From: Puniceicoccales bacterium
GTDB lineage: Bacteria; Verrucomicrobiota; Verrucomicrobiia; Opitutales; JAIRLM01
Direction of reading: 5' to 3'
Length of the DNA stretch: 19,599 bases
Assembly (NCBI GenBank): GCA_031258995.1
Contig: JAIRMB010000006.1
Location: 1 to 19,599 of the forward strand
Position numbers and translations under genes: made by a program. The notes beneath the pieces are model-generated. The model was not told where the DNA came from. It worked only from the letters and a program-made list of their open reading frames with translations, and made no database searches. Positions 6,616 through 18,300 of this stretch are shown here, piece by piece. Positions within the stretch are counted from its first letter, which is position 1; every line of letters starts with the position of its first letter.

Positions 6616-8838
6616 CTAGATGCGACCCAAATTTTCCCTTCTGCCCCGGTGCCAGCGGAGAAAGATGGGGCTGGCGATGAAGATGGAGGAGAAAGTGCCC
6701 ACCACGACGCCGATGGTGAAAATGAAGGCAATGTCCACCATGGAACCGGCGCCGAGGAGCCAAAGGGACAGGGAGGCGGTAAGGACAGTCAGGCTCGTTA
6801 GAAGCGTGCGAGAGAGGGTCTTGTTGAGAGCGAGATCCACTACCTGAGTCAGTGAAAGGGAAGGATTGCGTGGCAGTTCTTCCCGAATGCGATCGAAGAC
6901 CACGATGGTGTCATTGATGGAGTAGCCCACGATCATGAGGACGGCCGCCACCATGGGTGCGCTGAATCGGTGACCGAGGAGCACATAGATCCCGACCGTG
7001 GCCAGGACGTCGTGGATTGTGGACAGGAAGGCGCCCATGCCGAAACCGATCTCAAAACGGACGGCCACATAGGCCAAGATGCCACCGAGAGCCAACAAAA
7101 GGGCCACGGCGGCGTTTCGGCGTATGGAGGCACTCACATTCCCGCCAATGCTGGTGAGGCGCAGCAGCTGCAGCTCTGCCCCTGACAGTTCTTCCTTCGC
7201 CAACTGAAAGAATTTCCCCCCTTTTTGAACCGTCGTACGGACGTTGAGCTGCTCGCCGTCGCCATCCAGGGGCCGCTGGAAGACGGCCTGAATCTCGCCG
7301 ATGCCATTTCGGGCCGCTAGCGAATGGAGCTCGCGGAGGGCAGGCCGCTCTCGAAAGGAAAGGAGCAGCTCGTCGCCGCCGGTGAAGTCGATCCCGTAAA
7401 TATTTTTCCCGCGGAGTACAATAGCACCCATACCGGCCAAAATAGCCACCGCCGCCAGCAGGAAGGCGGGCCGGGTCCAACGGTGGAAAGGGAAGTGGGC
7501 CTTTCCGCTGCCGCGAACCCAGGACGGCAGCAGACTTTTGACTCTGCAGCGGTGTACCAAAAATTTTAGAGCGCCGTCGCAAAAAACTAGTGTGCAGAAA
7601 AGGGTGGCCAGTACGCCGATGGCCAGAACGATGCCAAAGCCTCGGATAGGGCCCGCACCGTAGGCGATCAAAATGGCAGCCGTCAAAAGGGTGGTAACGT
7701 TCGCATCGAATATGGCGGAGAAGGCCCGTCGAAATCCGGTCTCGAAGGCCAGTGCGGGCGATTTTCCTTCCGCCCATTCCTCCCCCATGCGGGCGAAGAT
7801 AAGGATGTTCGAATCAACCGCCATTCCAACGCTAAGTACCAGCGCGGCAATTCCCGGCAAGGTGAGCGTCGCACCCAGCATGGCCATGGAACCCAGCATA
7901 ATCGCCACATTCAGAAAAAGCGACAGGACGGCGACGGCCCCCGAAAGTCCGTAGTAGGCTACCATGAAGGCCATAACTAATCCGGAACCGACGCTGGCCG
8001 CCCGGACTGCGCTCGCCCGCACATCCTCCGCCAACGTGGGGCCAAGTTCGTGAACCTCCGACAGACGCAATTCCATCTCCAGCGGATTGTTAAGAACGCT
8101 GGCGAGCTCTACGGCTTCCCGCTGGCCGAAGTGGCCGGAGATGGCGGCGCGGCCGTCCCGAATCACGGCGCGGACCAGAGGTGCGGAATAGATTTTCCCA
8201 TCCAACACGATGGCAAGCGGACGGCCCATATTTTCCGCCGTAACGCGCTCGAATTTTTTCGCCCCTTCGGGGGTCAGTTCCAGTCCGATTTCGTAGCCGC
8301 CGTACTGATTTACGATCGCCGCTGCCCGCTTGACGTCCCGGCCGATCAGTTCCGGCGTCCGCCGCAGTAGGAGACCATCCGCTGGGCCGGCCTCCGCTTC
8401 GCCCTTGGCCCAAGGGACTCGCACGTAGCCGGGCGGAGGTACCTGGGGATCGCTGGGACCTCCGTAAGCGGCGCGAAACTCCAATTTTGCCGGCTTTTTA
8501 ATGGCATCCAGCACGTCCGGATTGTCCCGGCTAAAGACGCCGGCCAATTGAATTTCGATCTGATTGCCGCCCCGCAGGAGGATCTGCGGCTCCACCAGGC
8601 CCATGCCGTCCAAGCGGCGGCGGATGACGTCCCGCACCTGCTCCAGCTGCTTCCGACGGCCGAGCTGATCCTCAGTCAGGGACCGGGGATCGACCTCCAG
8701 CGCTACCGAAAGCCCACCTTGCAGGTCCAGTCCCCGGCGAACGCCGGAGGGGAACAATTCGACGAGAGCCCATAGAAAAATCACCAGCGAAACGGCCAGC
8801 TTCCAGAAAAGAGAGCGCTGCACCTTTTCCGCCATCAT
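6616..8838 (-). CDS. secDF: Fused SecD-SecF protein translocase subunit
   Basis: Inner-membrane accessory of the Sec translocon that uses the proton gradient to pull exported proteins through and release them. The 740 residues hold both halves. SecD begins with a membrane helix (about 12-30) and RRGLDLQGGLSVALEVD (34-50), followed by the periplasmic domain with LRGGNQIEIQLAG and LDGKIYSAP (212-220). The first transporter block spans about 280-425 with MAVDSNILIFAR (339-350). SecF begins near 455 with a helix and GIDFTGG (482-488), and its transporter block spans about 575-725 with VGYSINDTIVVFDRIRE (637-653). Asp342 and Asp643 are at the positions expected for the conserved membrane aspartates. 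Length is slightly short for a fused protein. Two ATGs are adjacent at the start and AGGGG abuts the first, so the second may be used. It lies 24 bases after yajC. Confidence 0.97.
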   Translation of the reverse strand: MMAEKVQRSLFWKLAVSLVIFLWALVELFPSGVRRGLDLQGGLSVALEVDPRSLTEDQLGRRKQLEQVRDVIRRRLDGMGLVEPQILLRGGNQIEIQLAGVFSRDNPDVLDAIKKPAKLEFRAAYGGPSDPQVPPPGYVRVPWAKGEAEAGPADGLLLRRTPELIGRDVKRAAAIVNQYGGYEIGLELTPEGAKKFERVTAENMGRPLAIVLDGKIYSAPLVRAVIRDGRAAISGHFGQREAVELASVLNNPLEMELRLSEVHELGPTLAEDVRASAVRAASVGSGLVMAFMVAYYGLSGAVAVLSLFLNVAIMLGSMAMLGATLTLPGIAALVLSVGMAVDSNILIFARMGEEWAEGKSPALAFETGFRRAFSAIFDANVTTLLTAAILIAYGAGPIRGFGIVLAIGVLATLFCTLVFCDGALKFLVHRCRVKSLLPSWVRGSGKAHFPFHRWTRPAFLLAAVAILAGMGAIVLRGKNIYGIDFTGGDELLLSFRERPALRELHSLAARNGIGEIQAVFQRPLDGDGEQLNVRTTVQKGGKFFQLAKEELSGAELQLLRLTSIGGNVSASIRRNAAVALLLALGGILAYVAVRFEIGFGMGAFLSTIHDVLATVGIYVLLGHRFSAPMVAAVLMIVGYSINDTIVVFDRIREELPRNPSLSLTQVVDLALNKTLSRTLLTSLTVLTASLSLWLLGAGSMVDIAFIFTIGVVVGTFSSIFIASPIFLRWHRGRRENLGRI

Positions 8839-8862
8839 CCCCTGCGCCTACCGGTTGTTCGA

Positions 8863-9270
8863 TTATTTTTTTGTCTTCGGCTTACCGCGGCTGGGGCGCT
8901 CCGGCGGTTCGCCGGCCGGCTCCTCCGGCACCGATCCGTCGGCTGGAGACTCCCCCTCCCCTGGCTCCCCGTCCGCAACCTTCTGCCGTACGCTTTCGCG
9001 GAGCACCTCGATCCGCACGCCCCGAGCGACTTCCAGAGTTAGCCGCTGCCCGTCGGTCCGCACGATTTTTCCAAAAATTCCGCAGGACAGGAGCACGCCG
9101 TCGCCCTTACGAAGTTGTTCCAGCAGTGCACGTTGTTGCTTTTGTCGCCGCCGGGCGGGCGCGACGGTGAGGAACCAAATGGCCGCAAAAAGTAAAACAA
9201 AAATCCACAGCTGGGCCGTCCCCCCAGCCCTGCCGGCAGCAACTCCAACAACACGTTCTATCGCGCCCAT
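8863..9270 (-). CDS. yajC: YajC family Sec translocon accessory protein
   Basis: Small single-pass inner-membrane protein that associates with SecD and SecF. The 135 residues include one membrane helix (about 20-37) followed by the typical basic turn PARRRQKQQRALLEQLRKGDGVLLSCGIFGKIV (38-70), the core of the family. The tail after residue 100 is rich in Pro, Glu, Gly and Lys, longer than in short YajC proteins and probably disordered. The ATG has a clear ribosome binding site, AGAAGGA, four bases upstream. It is the first gene of the minus-strand Sec block and diverges from the giant gene across a 103-base promoter region. Confidence 0.95.
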   Translation of the reverse strand: MGAIERVVGVAAGRAGGTAQLWIFVLLFAAIWFLTVAPARRRQKQQRALLEQLRKGDGVLLSCGIFGKIVRTDGQRLTLEVARGVRIEVLRESVRQKVADGEPGEGESPADGSVPEEPAGEPPERPSRGKPKTKK

Positions 9271-9274
9271 GGGG

Positions 9275-9281
9275 TCCTTCT
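9275..9281 (-). promoter_or_regulatory. Shine-Dalgarno site of yajC
   Basis: AGAAGGA on the minus strand, four bases before the yajC ATG. It is the best ribosome binding site in the window and contrasts with several neighbours (glgC, the lipoprotein gene, the giant gene) that show none. Confidence 0.75.
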
Positions 9282-9334
9282 AGGCCGATCGGGCGTGGGC
9301 ACAAGCACTTTTCCGCCGGTTCCCATGCGAAAAG

Positions 9335-9363
9335 TTTTTACTTTTTTACTGACTCAAAGTAAA
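9335..9363 (-). promoter_or_regulatory. Candidate sigma70-type promoter for yajC-secDF
   Basis: On the minus strand, TTTACT (complement of 9358-9363) and TAAAAA (complement of 9335-9340) are separated by exactly 17 bases. The predicted start near 9328 gives a leader of about 58 bases that includes the yajC ribosome binding site. The -10 lacks the final T of the consensus, so the match is moderate. It shares its arms with the plus-strand promoter of the giant gene. Confidence 0.45.
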
Positions 9364-9364
9364 A
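9336..9364. repeat. Perfect 9-bp inverted repeat in the divergent promoter gap
   Basis: TTTTACTTT (9336-9344) and AAAGTAAAA (9356-9364) are exact reverse complements separated by 11 bases. The repeat lies between the divergent yajC and giant genes and contains the hexamers of both predicted promoters. It could also be an operator, or a hairpin ending 10 bases before the giant gene's ATG. Confidence 0.8.
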
Positions 9365-9365
9365 T
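9337..9365 (+). promoter_or_regulatory. Candidate sigma70-type promoter for the giant gene
   Basis: TTTACT (9337-9342; four of six match TTGACA) and TAAAAT (9360-9365; five of six match TATAAT) are spaced by 17 bases. Transcription would start near 9372, two or so bases from the ATG at 9374, predicting a leaderless message. This agrees with the lack of any Shine-Dalgarno sequence before that ATG. Confidence 0.5.
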
Positions 9366-9373
9366 AAACTGTC

Positions 9374-12300
9374 ATGGATCTGCAGTCGGATCTCTCTAGA
9401 TCAGCTTCGGCCGCACTTCAGCGCCGCCACACGTCGAAATGCAGCGGTGGAAGTTTCACTGACGCCATCTACGACATTACCAGCGCCCGAACATCGCAAG
9501 ACTGCAATGTTGCCGTATGTCGCTTCGGGAAAACAATAGGCGAACTGTGGATGCGGCTCGACGATGCGCAGGTGGCGGCAAAGCGGGCGGTCCGCGAACC
9601 TGCTTCGTCGAGTCGGCTAGAACAAGTTGCATCTCGCACATGTGCGCTAATGGCTGACCTAGAGGATCCAAGATTTGCGTTAAAAATTTGTAACGTAGGC
9701 GCAACAAGTGTTCCCAATCAGGACGGCACGTTGGGCACGGGGATCATTCGCCTCCAAGAAATTCCTGCGGATACGTCCGACGCGGCGAATTTCATCCCGT
9801 TCAACGGGAAACGGTACATCGCTGTGCACGCGATTCCACAGATCTCGGCGGAAAGGCTGTCGGAGGAAAGGGACCGGCTGATAGAAGGGCTAAATTTTTG
9901 TACGAAAGTGCTAGCCGACCGCGGACTAGAGCAATGCCAAAACGCCTATACCGCCTTGCGGCGTGCGCAGGAGGGCATCTCCAATACGGCCGGGATACTT
10001 GCGCGAACGCTCGGCTGGCTCATCCCTGGTGCGTTGCGGACCAAGTGGGCCTACTCCCCCTTCTACGAAAGAACCAACCTTACCACTGCGCGGCTGGAGG
10101 AGCTGAGCCGTGGCCTGCCACTGCGAAAGGACTACAGCCTCCTTGTCGAAGAGGAGGGAGCCGTCGCCCACTCGGCGGGTGAGCTATTGGGTGACCGAAG
10201 ATTAGAAGATGTCCAGGAAGAATCGCGACAGCGTGCGGCAGCCTTTGGGCGTCTCCGAAAACCGAATGTTTTTAGCCAGAACGATCCGAGAAACGATCCG
10301 ATCATCCTTCCGGCCAGTGCGAATTCTTATGCGGCCTTTCTCCAGTCGCTGGGAAGGGATGGCCCTGGGGCACGGGCGAAGGTAAAATTCACTTCCCGGT
10401 TGATTCTAACACCCATCGCGCGCGCGAGTTTTGTAGCAGTCTGTCAAGAACTGGCTGGCCGACGGCCCGGCGATGTGGGCGCGATTGTGACGAGCCTCTG
10501 CGGCAATCCGCCGGCAGGCGGGGCCACACCGGAGCAGGTGACGGAGTTCCGCTTTCGAATTGCCGCCTTTGCATCGCTTGTGGCTTCCTGTCTATCTGCC
10601 AACCGACGTGTGGCCGGCGGCGGTTTAAATTTACTGAGAAGGATTGCCCAATCGGAGGATTTTCTTGTCCACTTGCGGCCAATAACCCTCGGAGAGAGCG
10701 CACTTTCGGAGTTATTTACCGCCGCCTGCGCCGGCGGGGGGGGTGCGGAAGGGACCGCTGGCCGCGAAGTCGTCCGTGCAAGGCCCCGGGACGCTCTGGG
10801 GGACGAAGAACTGGCAGCTTTGGATGAAATTGTTCGCAATCCCGCAACGAGGGCTGGAATTGCCATTAAAAATTTTCCCACCTATGCATTTGCGCAGCAC
10901 GGCGGCAGCGAATTTTCCGCCTGTGCAGGCGAATTTTTTTCCCATTTCGATCGTTATTCCGCGGATCAGAAGGCCGTAGAAGTTTTTATCGGGATTACCA
11001 GAGGCGATCCGGCGCGCCGCCTGTTGGCCAAAACGAGAGCACAGGAACTTTTTGCGTTGGAAATTGATGCAGTCAAGGGGAACGATGCGACGAGGCGCAA
11101 GCAGGCGCTGGTGCGCATCCACTCGCTCCAGCGCATATTGGTAGAAATTTTGCAGGAAGAAAAGCAATCATGCGGTGGCGGAAGGGACGGCGCTCATCAT
11201 GTACTGTGCCGACGGGAAAAAACTTTACCGGATCAGGCAAAATCGCTCTGTGACCACATTGCCGTTGGGTGGCTACGGAATCCGGCCGCGCTGAGCAGCG
11301 CAGAAGTTCTTGTCTTCTGCCAGGCGCTGCACACACGCGCAAGAATTTTTGGTATGGGGCTTTCTCACGAGTCCTTAGCGCTGGTTCTGTACCTGACGGC
11401 CAATCCCAATTATGGGTTTACGGAAGCGGGTGGCCTCCTTCCCGAAGGCGTCGCATGTCCAGCTGCTACGTTGAGCGGCTACCGTGGCGGTGAAGTGACC
11501 GTGAACTCTGTAAAGAGTCTCGCGAGGCTGTTCATAAAAGACCTTCGAGGGGGAAATCAACATGCCGCCCTCGACATCCTAGGAACGGCCGTGGCAGCCG
11601 TCAATCCGAGCTATCGCTACGATGTCACTAACGGCATTATCGTGAACGATGAAACCGGAAGGCCAATCGGGCGAAGGAGCGCCGTGCCACCCATCTTTGC
11701 AAGGCTCAACATAGACGAGGCGGATGCGCGTGTGGTGGGCGTCAGCCGAGAGGAACCACTGCTGATCGACGACTGCGTAAGTGTGAACCTGGAAACTCAC
11801 GAGACCTTTCGCATCAACCCGACTAATCGCCGAAGACAAGTGCTGGTCGAAGGATGGGAGGGGCCGGGATTTGCTCCCCTGTCAAGCTATGTCGTTTTCA
11901 GAGACAAAAATGGTTATCACGCATTTCACCGCAGTGACCTGCGACTGGAAGTTTTTTCCGTCCAAAAGGTGGACGGTAGTTGGAAATTTTTTTTGCCGGA
12001 CATGTCCCGCGAGCTCACCTGCGTTTCCGCTAGGGATCGAGCTCAAGCGTCCGATGAATGCAATTTGGTAAGCTTCGATGGGCAGGGCCGGCCGGCCGTG
12101 CTGATTCCCCTGTTCGTGGATGGGGACCTGCAGCAGATGCTGCGGCAGGAATTGGTGGAAGAAAGACCCGTTTTGGTGGAATACGTCGGTGGGAGGGCAA
12201 CGGGACTCCGTGCCATCTCCGAACCAAGTTTCTTGGTGAAAAATTCCTTCATACGGCCAAAGCCCTGCTATTTCTCCGCCGATGGCGGAAAAACGATCGT

Positions 12301-15300
12301 GGCAAAATGCTTTTCCAGAGAGCTCTTCCGCTACGACAGAGAATCTCACGAGCTAAAAGTACTTTCAGGCGGATCTGATTTCTTTAGCGGCATAATGGAG
12401 GGCTCGCTGCTTGAAGCGGCGAAGGCCGCGGCTAGGGCTAACGATCCCATCGTGCCAACCGAAGAGCAGATAGAGTTTTTCTGTGAGACCGCTCCATATT
12501 GGAATATTGGCGGGGCCGACGGGGCCACTACATCGGTCGTCTTCACTGCCACGTACGCCATAATGGCGTTTCTAAGCAAAGAAAATGCGGACAAGCTCAG
12601 CGCTAAATCGAAAAATTCTCTTACGAAATTGCTGGCGCAATTGGCCGTACATTTTACTCCCGACAGCGGGCCCGAATCAGCGCTGTCGTGGCCGAACAAA
12701 CTCCTTCCCATCGCAACCGCAGATGCAGCCCCCCCTGGGGGGGATGAGGATCTTACCGTCGATCTTCGGTACGGACTAATGCGAATTATCTTCGATAAGA
12801 GAGTGGAAGACCTCTACGGTTCTCTCGAAGGGATGCTACAAGTCGCTCTACCGGAGGAACGGGAACATGTTCTGCACGCCATGAGGACGACGGCGATGAT
12901 TGCCAAAGGGTGTGGGATACCGGCGAGGGCCAAGCAATGGGATCAGCGAGCCGAAAGCGTCGAGCGGCAGAAGGTTGCACGGGCCTTTGCGCCGTCGCCC
13001 ATGGCGGTCCCAACGGAAAAACGGTATGATGTGCCAGTTGCCTTCGGTGCTTCCCTGGTCAAATCTTCCGGTGCGGTCTTCGGTCTTCACGGGCCAGAGC
13101 TCCTATGCGAAGAAAGGATGGGCGAACATGGGGTCAACATGGCCGCTGCCGGCCACGACGCACTGTGCAAGCTGCTTTCCGTTCGATTTCCGGGGGACGC
13201 GATTGTTGTGGAAGGTCTTGCGGCAGAAGGCGATGCGGCAGGTAGGTCGGAAGTTGTGATGGCGGGAGGTGCGGGAGATTTGCGGCAGCGCCTTTGGCAG
13301 CACAGAAAGATGGAGCAGGCGAATAGGGTTCTCCACGCGAGTTTGTTCTGGCAAAAAATAAAAAATTTTTGCGGAACCCCCGCCTTTGCGGATCAATTAG
13401 ATCAGGCGGAACAGTCCATCAGAGGGGACTTGAGAAAAATTCAAAATGTACAGGATGAGCTGAATAAAAAAATAGCGGAGCTCACGACGGGGTTGGCCAA
13501 TGATAGTATCAGGCAGAAATGGGGACTGCACCAACTTCATAGGCCTACGCTGGATGACGTACTGCAAATTTGGTTCCAGAGCCTGGAAAGGAACGGAGGC
13601 GGTCAGCTCACCGTTAATCACGCCAAATTTTTTGCCGACTATCGCCGGTGCCATGACGATTCTTTGACCGAACCGGCGCAAGTTAGGGCGCTAATCGACA
13701 CGATACACAACTTACTAATTACCAAAACGAACTATGACGCTGCCCGAGGCCGGATGGCCGCCTTTTCAAAATTTAAAGCTTTTGCTGTCGCGCATTTAGA
13801 AGACAGGACGGCAGAACTAGCTCCCATGCAGGAAGCCTTCGGCGAATTCGTGCAAACTCTAGCGGCCGCGCGAACCTATGACCCCACCGAAGATCTGTTC
13901 ACGCTTTGGTTCGAACACATGACCGGCATGCGGCTGCGGCCGGAGCAGACCGTGGTTCTAAACAGAATTAAGGAACTTCTTCGCGGACGTTTGCGAATGT
14001 TAGGGAACGGAGAAATTGGCATTATATTTCAACTGATGATGGGCGGCGGAAAGACATCCGTAATTCTTTCCCAGATCGCAAGAATATTCAGCGATGATGG
14101 GAAAACCGTTGTATTCACAAATCATGAAAGTCAGCACTCGAGCATGTGCGCCTTTTTAAAGTCTACGCAGTTTGACCGTTACCGGCAAAATTTCTATGTA
14201 CTAAATTGCAATATAAATGACGTAAGGAAACTAGATGTGCTGCAGGATATACACACGAAACTTCTTGCCGCGAAAGAAAATAAAGGCTGTCTCGCGATCC
14301 TAAGTTCGGCCTTGCGGGCCGTAATAGTACAGCGGCGCCAGTCGCTCGTTACCGCTCATAAAATGCGAAAAAGTATCGTCGCGCTAGAGCGAGCCACGCC
14401 GCCGGATCGTGTGGCGCTAGCGAGGCTGCGGGAACAACTGGAAGGAGCCGAAATAAGATTTAAGCTCTGCCGAGACATAACAACCTTTATCAGTGATTCT
14501 TGCATTCAAGTAGGCGACGAATGCCATCTCAACTTTGACCCCCTTATTTCCGTTAATATCAGCGAAGGAGAGAAGCGAAGATTCTCGGAGGAAGTGAGTA
14601 GAGATATTAGCACGTTCTTTTCCACCCTCGCCGAGTGGAGGAATGGAAATGAATTGGGCCGGGAGGCGGCTCAACTCGTGCGATCTGGAAGGCCGATGTT
14701 ACGCCGGCACATGGAAAGCCTTGCGCAGGAAGAACTGCGAAGACTGGGCATGTGGGTGGAAGGAAACGACGGTAGGGCAGAATTCTCAAATAGGGCGCGC
14801 GTGGCCTTTTTGCTAAGCGGTTGCGATGGGTTGGAAGGTGATGCCGCCGCCGGATCGGGATTCCAGTTGGATCGGGGAGCTGTGCTAAGCCAATTTGCGG
14901 ACGATGGGGAGAACAGTCCCCGGAAGCGGTTTCTTCTCTGTGCCGGGCAGCTTAAGACCTTCTTTTTGGCCCACGAAAAGCAATTCATGGAGCATTACGG
15001 TTTTTGCGTAAGAGAATGCGCTTCAGGCGCAGCGGAGGTTACGGTCGGCCCATACATGGCCGCCAATATGCCGTCGTCGGGCCAGTACGCCGATCCGCTA
15101 GAAAAGGCCACGCACAGCTATTTGGCCTACATTGAACTCCGCAATTCGACCGTACCGGACGACCACCCGTTTTGCGTGCAGGTCAAACAGCTGGTTGCGG
15201 ACTTAGCCGCCGGCGGTCGGCAGGAAGCGCGGGATTTTGTTCAAAAAAACTATGAGACGCTTCTGGCAAGAATTTCAGATCTTAACGCCGCCACAATGGA

Positions 15301-18300
15301 CCGAGAAACTGCTCAAAGCGAATTATGCGGAGCACTTATCGCAACTAGGACGGGTGATTTGCAGGCCTATCTAGAGTTGGTGCGCACGCTGACGCGCCCG
15401 TCGCTCGATTTTTTTGAGGCCCGCTGGGAATGCACCAGCTACACCCAGGCCGCAATGACGGACTGCATCGTCGACTCTGGCACCCCCTACAACCGGTCGA
15501 TCATGGGACTGCAATTTGCCGACGCGAACGCGCAGCTGATCGACGAAACCACGCCATTCCGCATCCTCGACAAGGAAGAATCGGACCTGCGGAGCGGTGC
15601 TTCCATTCTTTTCGGACTTTCCGCAAGACGGCTGCCGGGTCAGGCGCCGGTTACCATTGCAGACCTTTTTGCAGACCATCGGGCAGCCAACGGGAGATCA
15701 GAAAGGTTGCAGGCCCTGATAGACGCGGCCGGCCTATTTAAACATCTTCCCAACAGAGAAGTAGCCCGACAGCTGCTCGTCCAACTTGATCCGCAGATCA
15801 AGTGCAGCATTTTCTACGAAAACAGTCGCTGGTACGCCCTGCACCGGGACGGAGAATGCGTTCAACTTCCCGACACGAGCGAAAGTGCCGTGCGTGCGGT
15901 CACCGGCCTGGGGCCTGACCAAATTTCCGTATTCTATGACCAGGCCCATTGCACGGGCACCGATTTCAAATTTTCGCCGAATATGCGCGGCATTTGCACG
16001 GTCGGCCCGAAAACGACAAGTAGCGATTTGGACCAGGCCATTCTGCGCGCACGCCTGTTTCTTGCCACTCAGTCGATAGACATTTGCGTCGTAAACGGCC
16101 CCTCGACGGAGGAGCTGCCCGATGGCCCCGCGATGGCGGACTACTACATGGAAATCGCTGCACGATCCAAAGAAAACGAGCGAAAAGCGGTGGACGAGAA
16201 AAAGTTCGCATGCTACAAGAAGGAGGCCGACAGCGCCCTTCTCTGCTGCCTGGAGGATACGCATCTCTTGCTGCAGACGGAGCGCGAGCGATTGGCGCAC
16301 GTCGGGTTTCCGAGAAGGATTTATGCCCGTTTCCGAATGAGGGGCCTGGAACGGCAATGCGAGGAGCTGACCGATGCCATTGATGTGCTGGCTGTAACCA
16401 AAAGTCCCTTTGATCTTATGGCCCTCTATGGCACTGAAAGGAGGATGTGCGGTGCGCAGGAAGCTTATGCGGCGCATTGGGACCATCAGATAGCCAGGGT
16501 GAAGGCGGCCCTGAGCCCAGGAACCTACGCTGCGCTTTTGCGCAATCCCATAGGAAAGTTGCGTTCCAAATTCGAGGCAGGAAAGGCCGCCGACCTGGAA
16601 CGGATGGGCGATGTGGTTGTCGACGCTTCCGGCACCGGTTCGGGCGCGCAAGTGCAGGAGCAGGCGGAGGCAGAGACGGAGACAGAGACGCAGACGGTCG
16701 CTCAGGCCGCCGCTGCGACCGGCTTCGCCCTTGCCCTGCAGAATGCGAAACCGGTCCGGGACGCGCGGCCCAGCAAACCCTTCGAATTCCGCGAAGTTCC
16801 CGAGCAACAGTTTGCATGGGGAATTTTCGGGCAAAATAAGATGGCCATAGGGAAGAAACTGATGGGCATGTCCCCGGGAGTCTTGCGGCGAGGGATGGCG
16901 GTATACGGTAGGTTGATGGAGCTCCTAGAACCAATCGATTGGGATACGATCGACGGCGCGAATAAGACGCTGGATACCCTCCAACATGCGATAGTTTATC
17001 CGATAAGAATGGCTGCCACCAAATGCCGTATAACGGCCTCAGAACTCCAACGACCAGTACAAGAAATATTTAGAGAAATAAAGAGGGTCGCCCCGCATGC
17101 TGCAAATATGGAAGCAGAAGTCCCCGCTTTTTTTATGGAGATGGAAGAGCGGATGAAAGGGACATCGGACAAGTCCCTCAAGGAGATCCTCTTTCCCCAT
17201 GGAGAAGGGGAATCGGCCATGGACGCCGGTGATTGGGAAATCTGCGAGCGGGGGCTTTCCGCGCTCGCTCAAGACGAAGACCCACCTAACCCTTTACGTG
17301 GTACGCTGCAATTACTTTCCCAAGGCACCGCACCGCATGAGTTTGCTAGAACGTTTCTCCTCTTTGCCCGCATGATAGAAGGAATTACCTTCCCGGCAAA
17401 GTTGGCGAATCAATTTCGCAGAGCGGAAAACCAATTGGCTCTGGCGGAAGAAGATAGCATGATAGATGCGGCTCTTACGGATGTGGCGGCGGGCGGTCCC
17501 GCCGGAAGGCAGCCGACCCTGGATCTGGCCGAACTGCTAAGTAAGCCGCCCCTGACTATGCTGTCGTTTATTCTGTCAAAGCTTCCCTCCAATCTCAGCG
17601 CTCTCTTCCGAATGGACGGAATCCGTAAGGCGTTGGAAAAATTTTTAAAAATTCTTGATCCAAGTAACGACCTTTCGAGGATGGCTCTCATATCTGCAGG
17701 CTTTACGGGTTTCGTCAGGCACATCGCAAGTGGCGGCAGAACAAACCCCATGCAGGAATTTATGAGAATTTTGGTAAACGTAAAGGTTCCTGGAGCGCTT
17801 AATTCGGAACAGAAGGCCGCCCTCTGCCGCTGGGCCCAGGAGGAATTGCCTGGCGCCTTTGTGGCGGCCAATTTGCTGACATACGAGGACGCGCAGCTGC
17901 TGGGGGCGCTCCTCGCCTTCTTCATAGAACAATTCCTAGGTCCTGATTCGTCTATCGACGAGCAACTTACGAATGTACTGCTATCGTTTGCCGGTTTGTT
18001 GGTTCCCGTTGGGAACGGCGCACAACGGAAGCCAATGCTCGATTTTGCCTCCACTCGGGCCTTCTGTGATCAAGCGGGCAAGCGGCTGCAATCTTTTCTC
18101 CGTAAGATGGGTGACATAAATAAGGCCGTAGTCGATGCCGTCGGCGTCTACCGCGTGCAGTTCGAGGAAGTACGACAGATACTAGCCCAGCGTAGTACCA
18201 CTCCTCCGGGGGCTGTCCGGGAGGCGGGAGCGGCGCCCGGACAGCTCGAAAACGAGCGGGAGGATTTGGCCGCACTAGAGACCTTCTTGAGGGAAATGTC

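Noticed and set aside
15734..16834. 366-codon open frame on the minus strand inside the giant gene
   Set aside because: It lies opposite the helicase motif VI region and the Glu-Thr linker, where the plus-strand protein is clearly real. Its product is repetitive Leu/Arg/Gly with no recognisable domain, as expected of an antisense shadow in GC-rich DNA.
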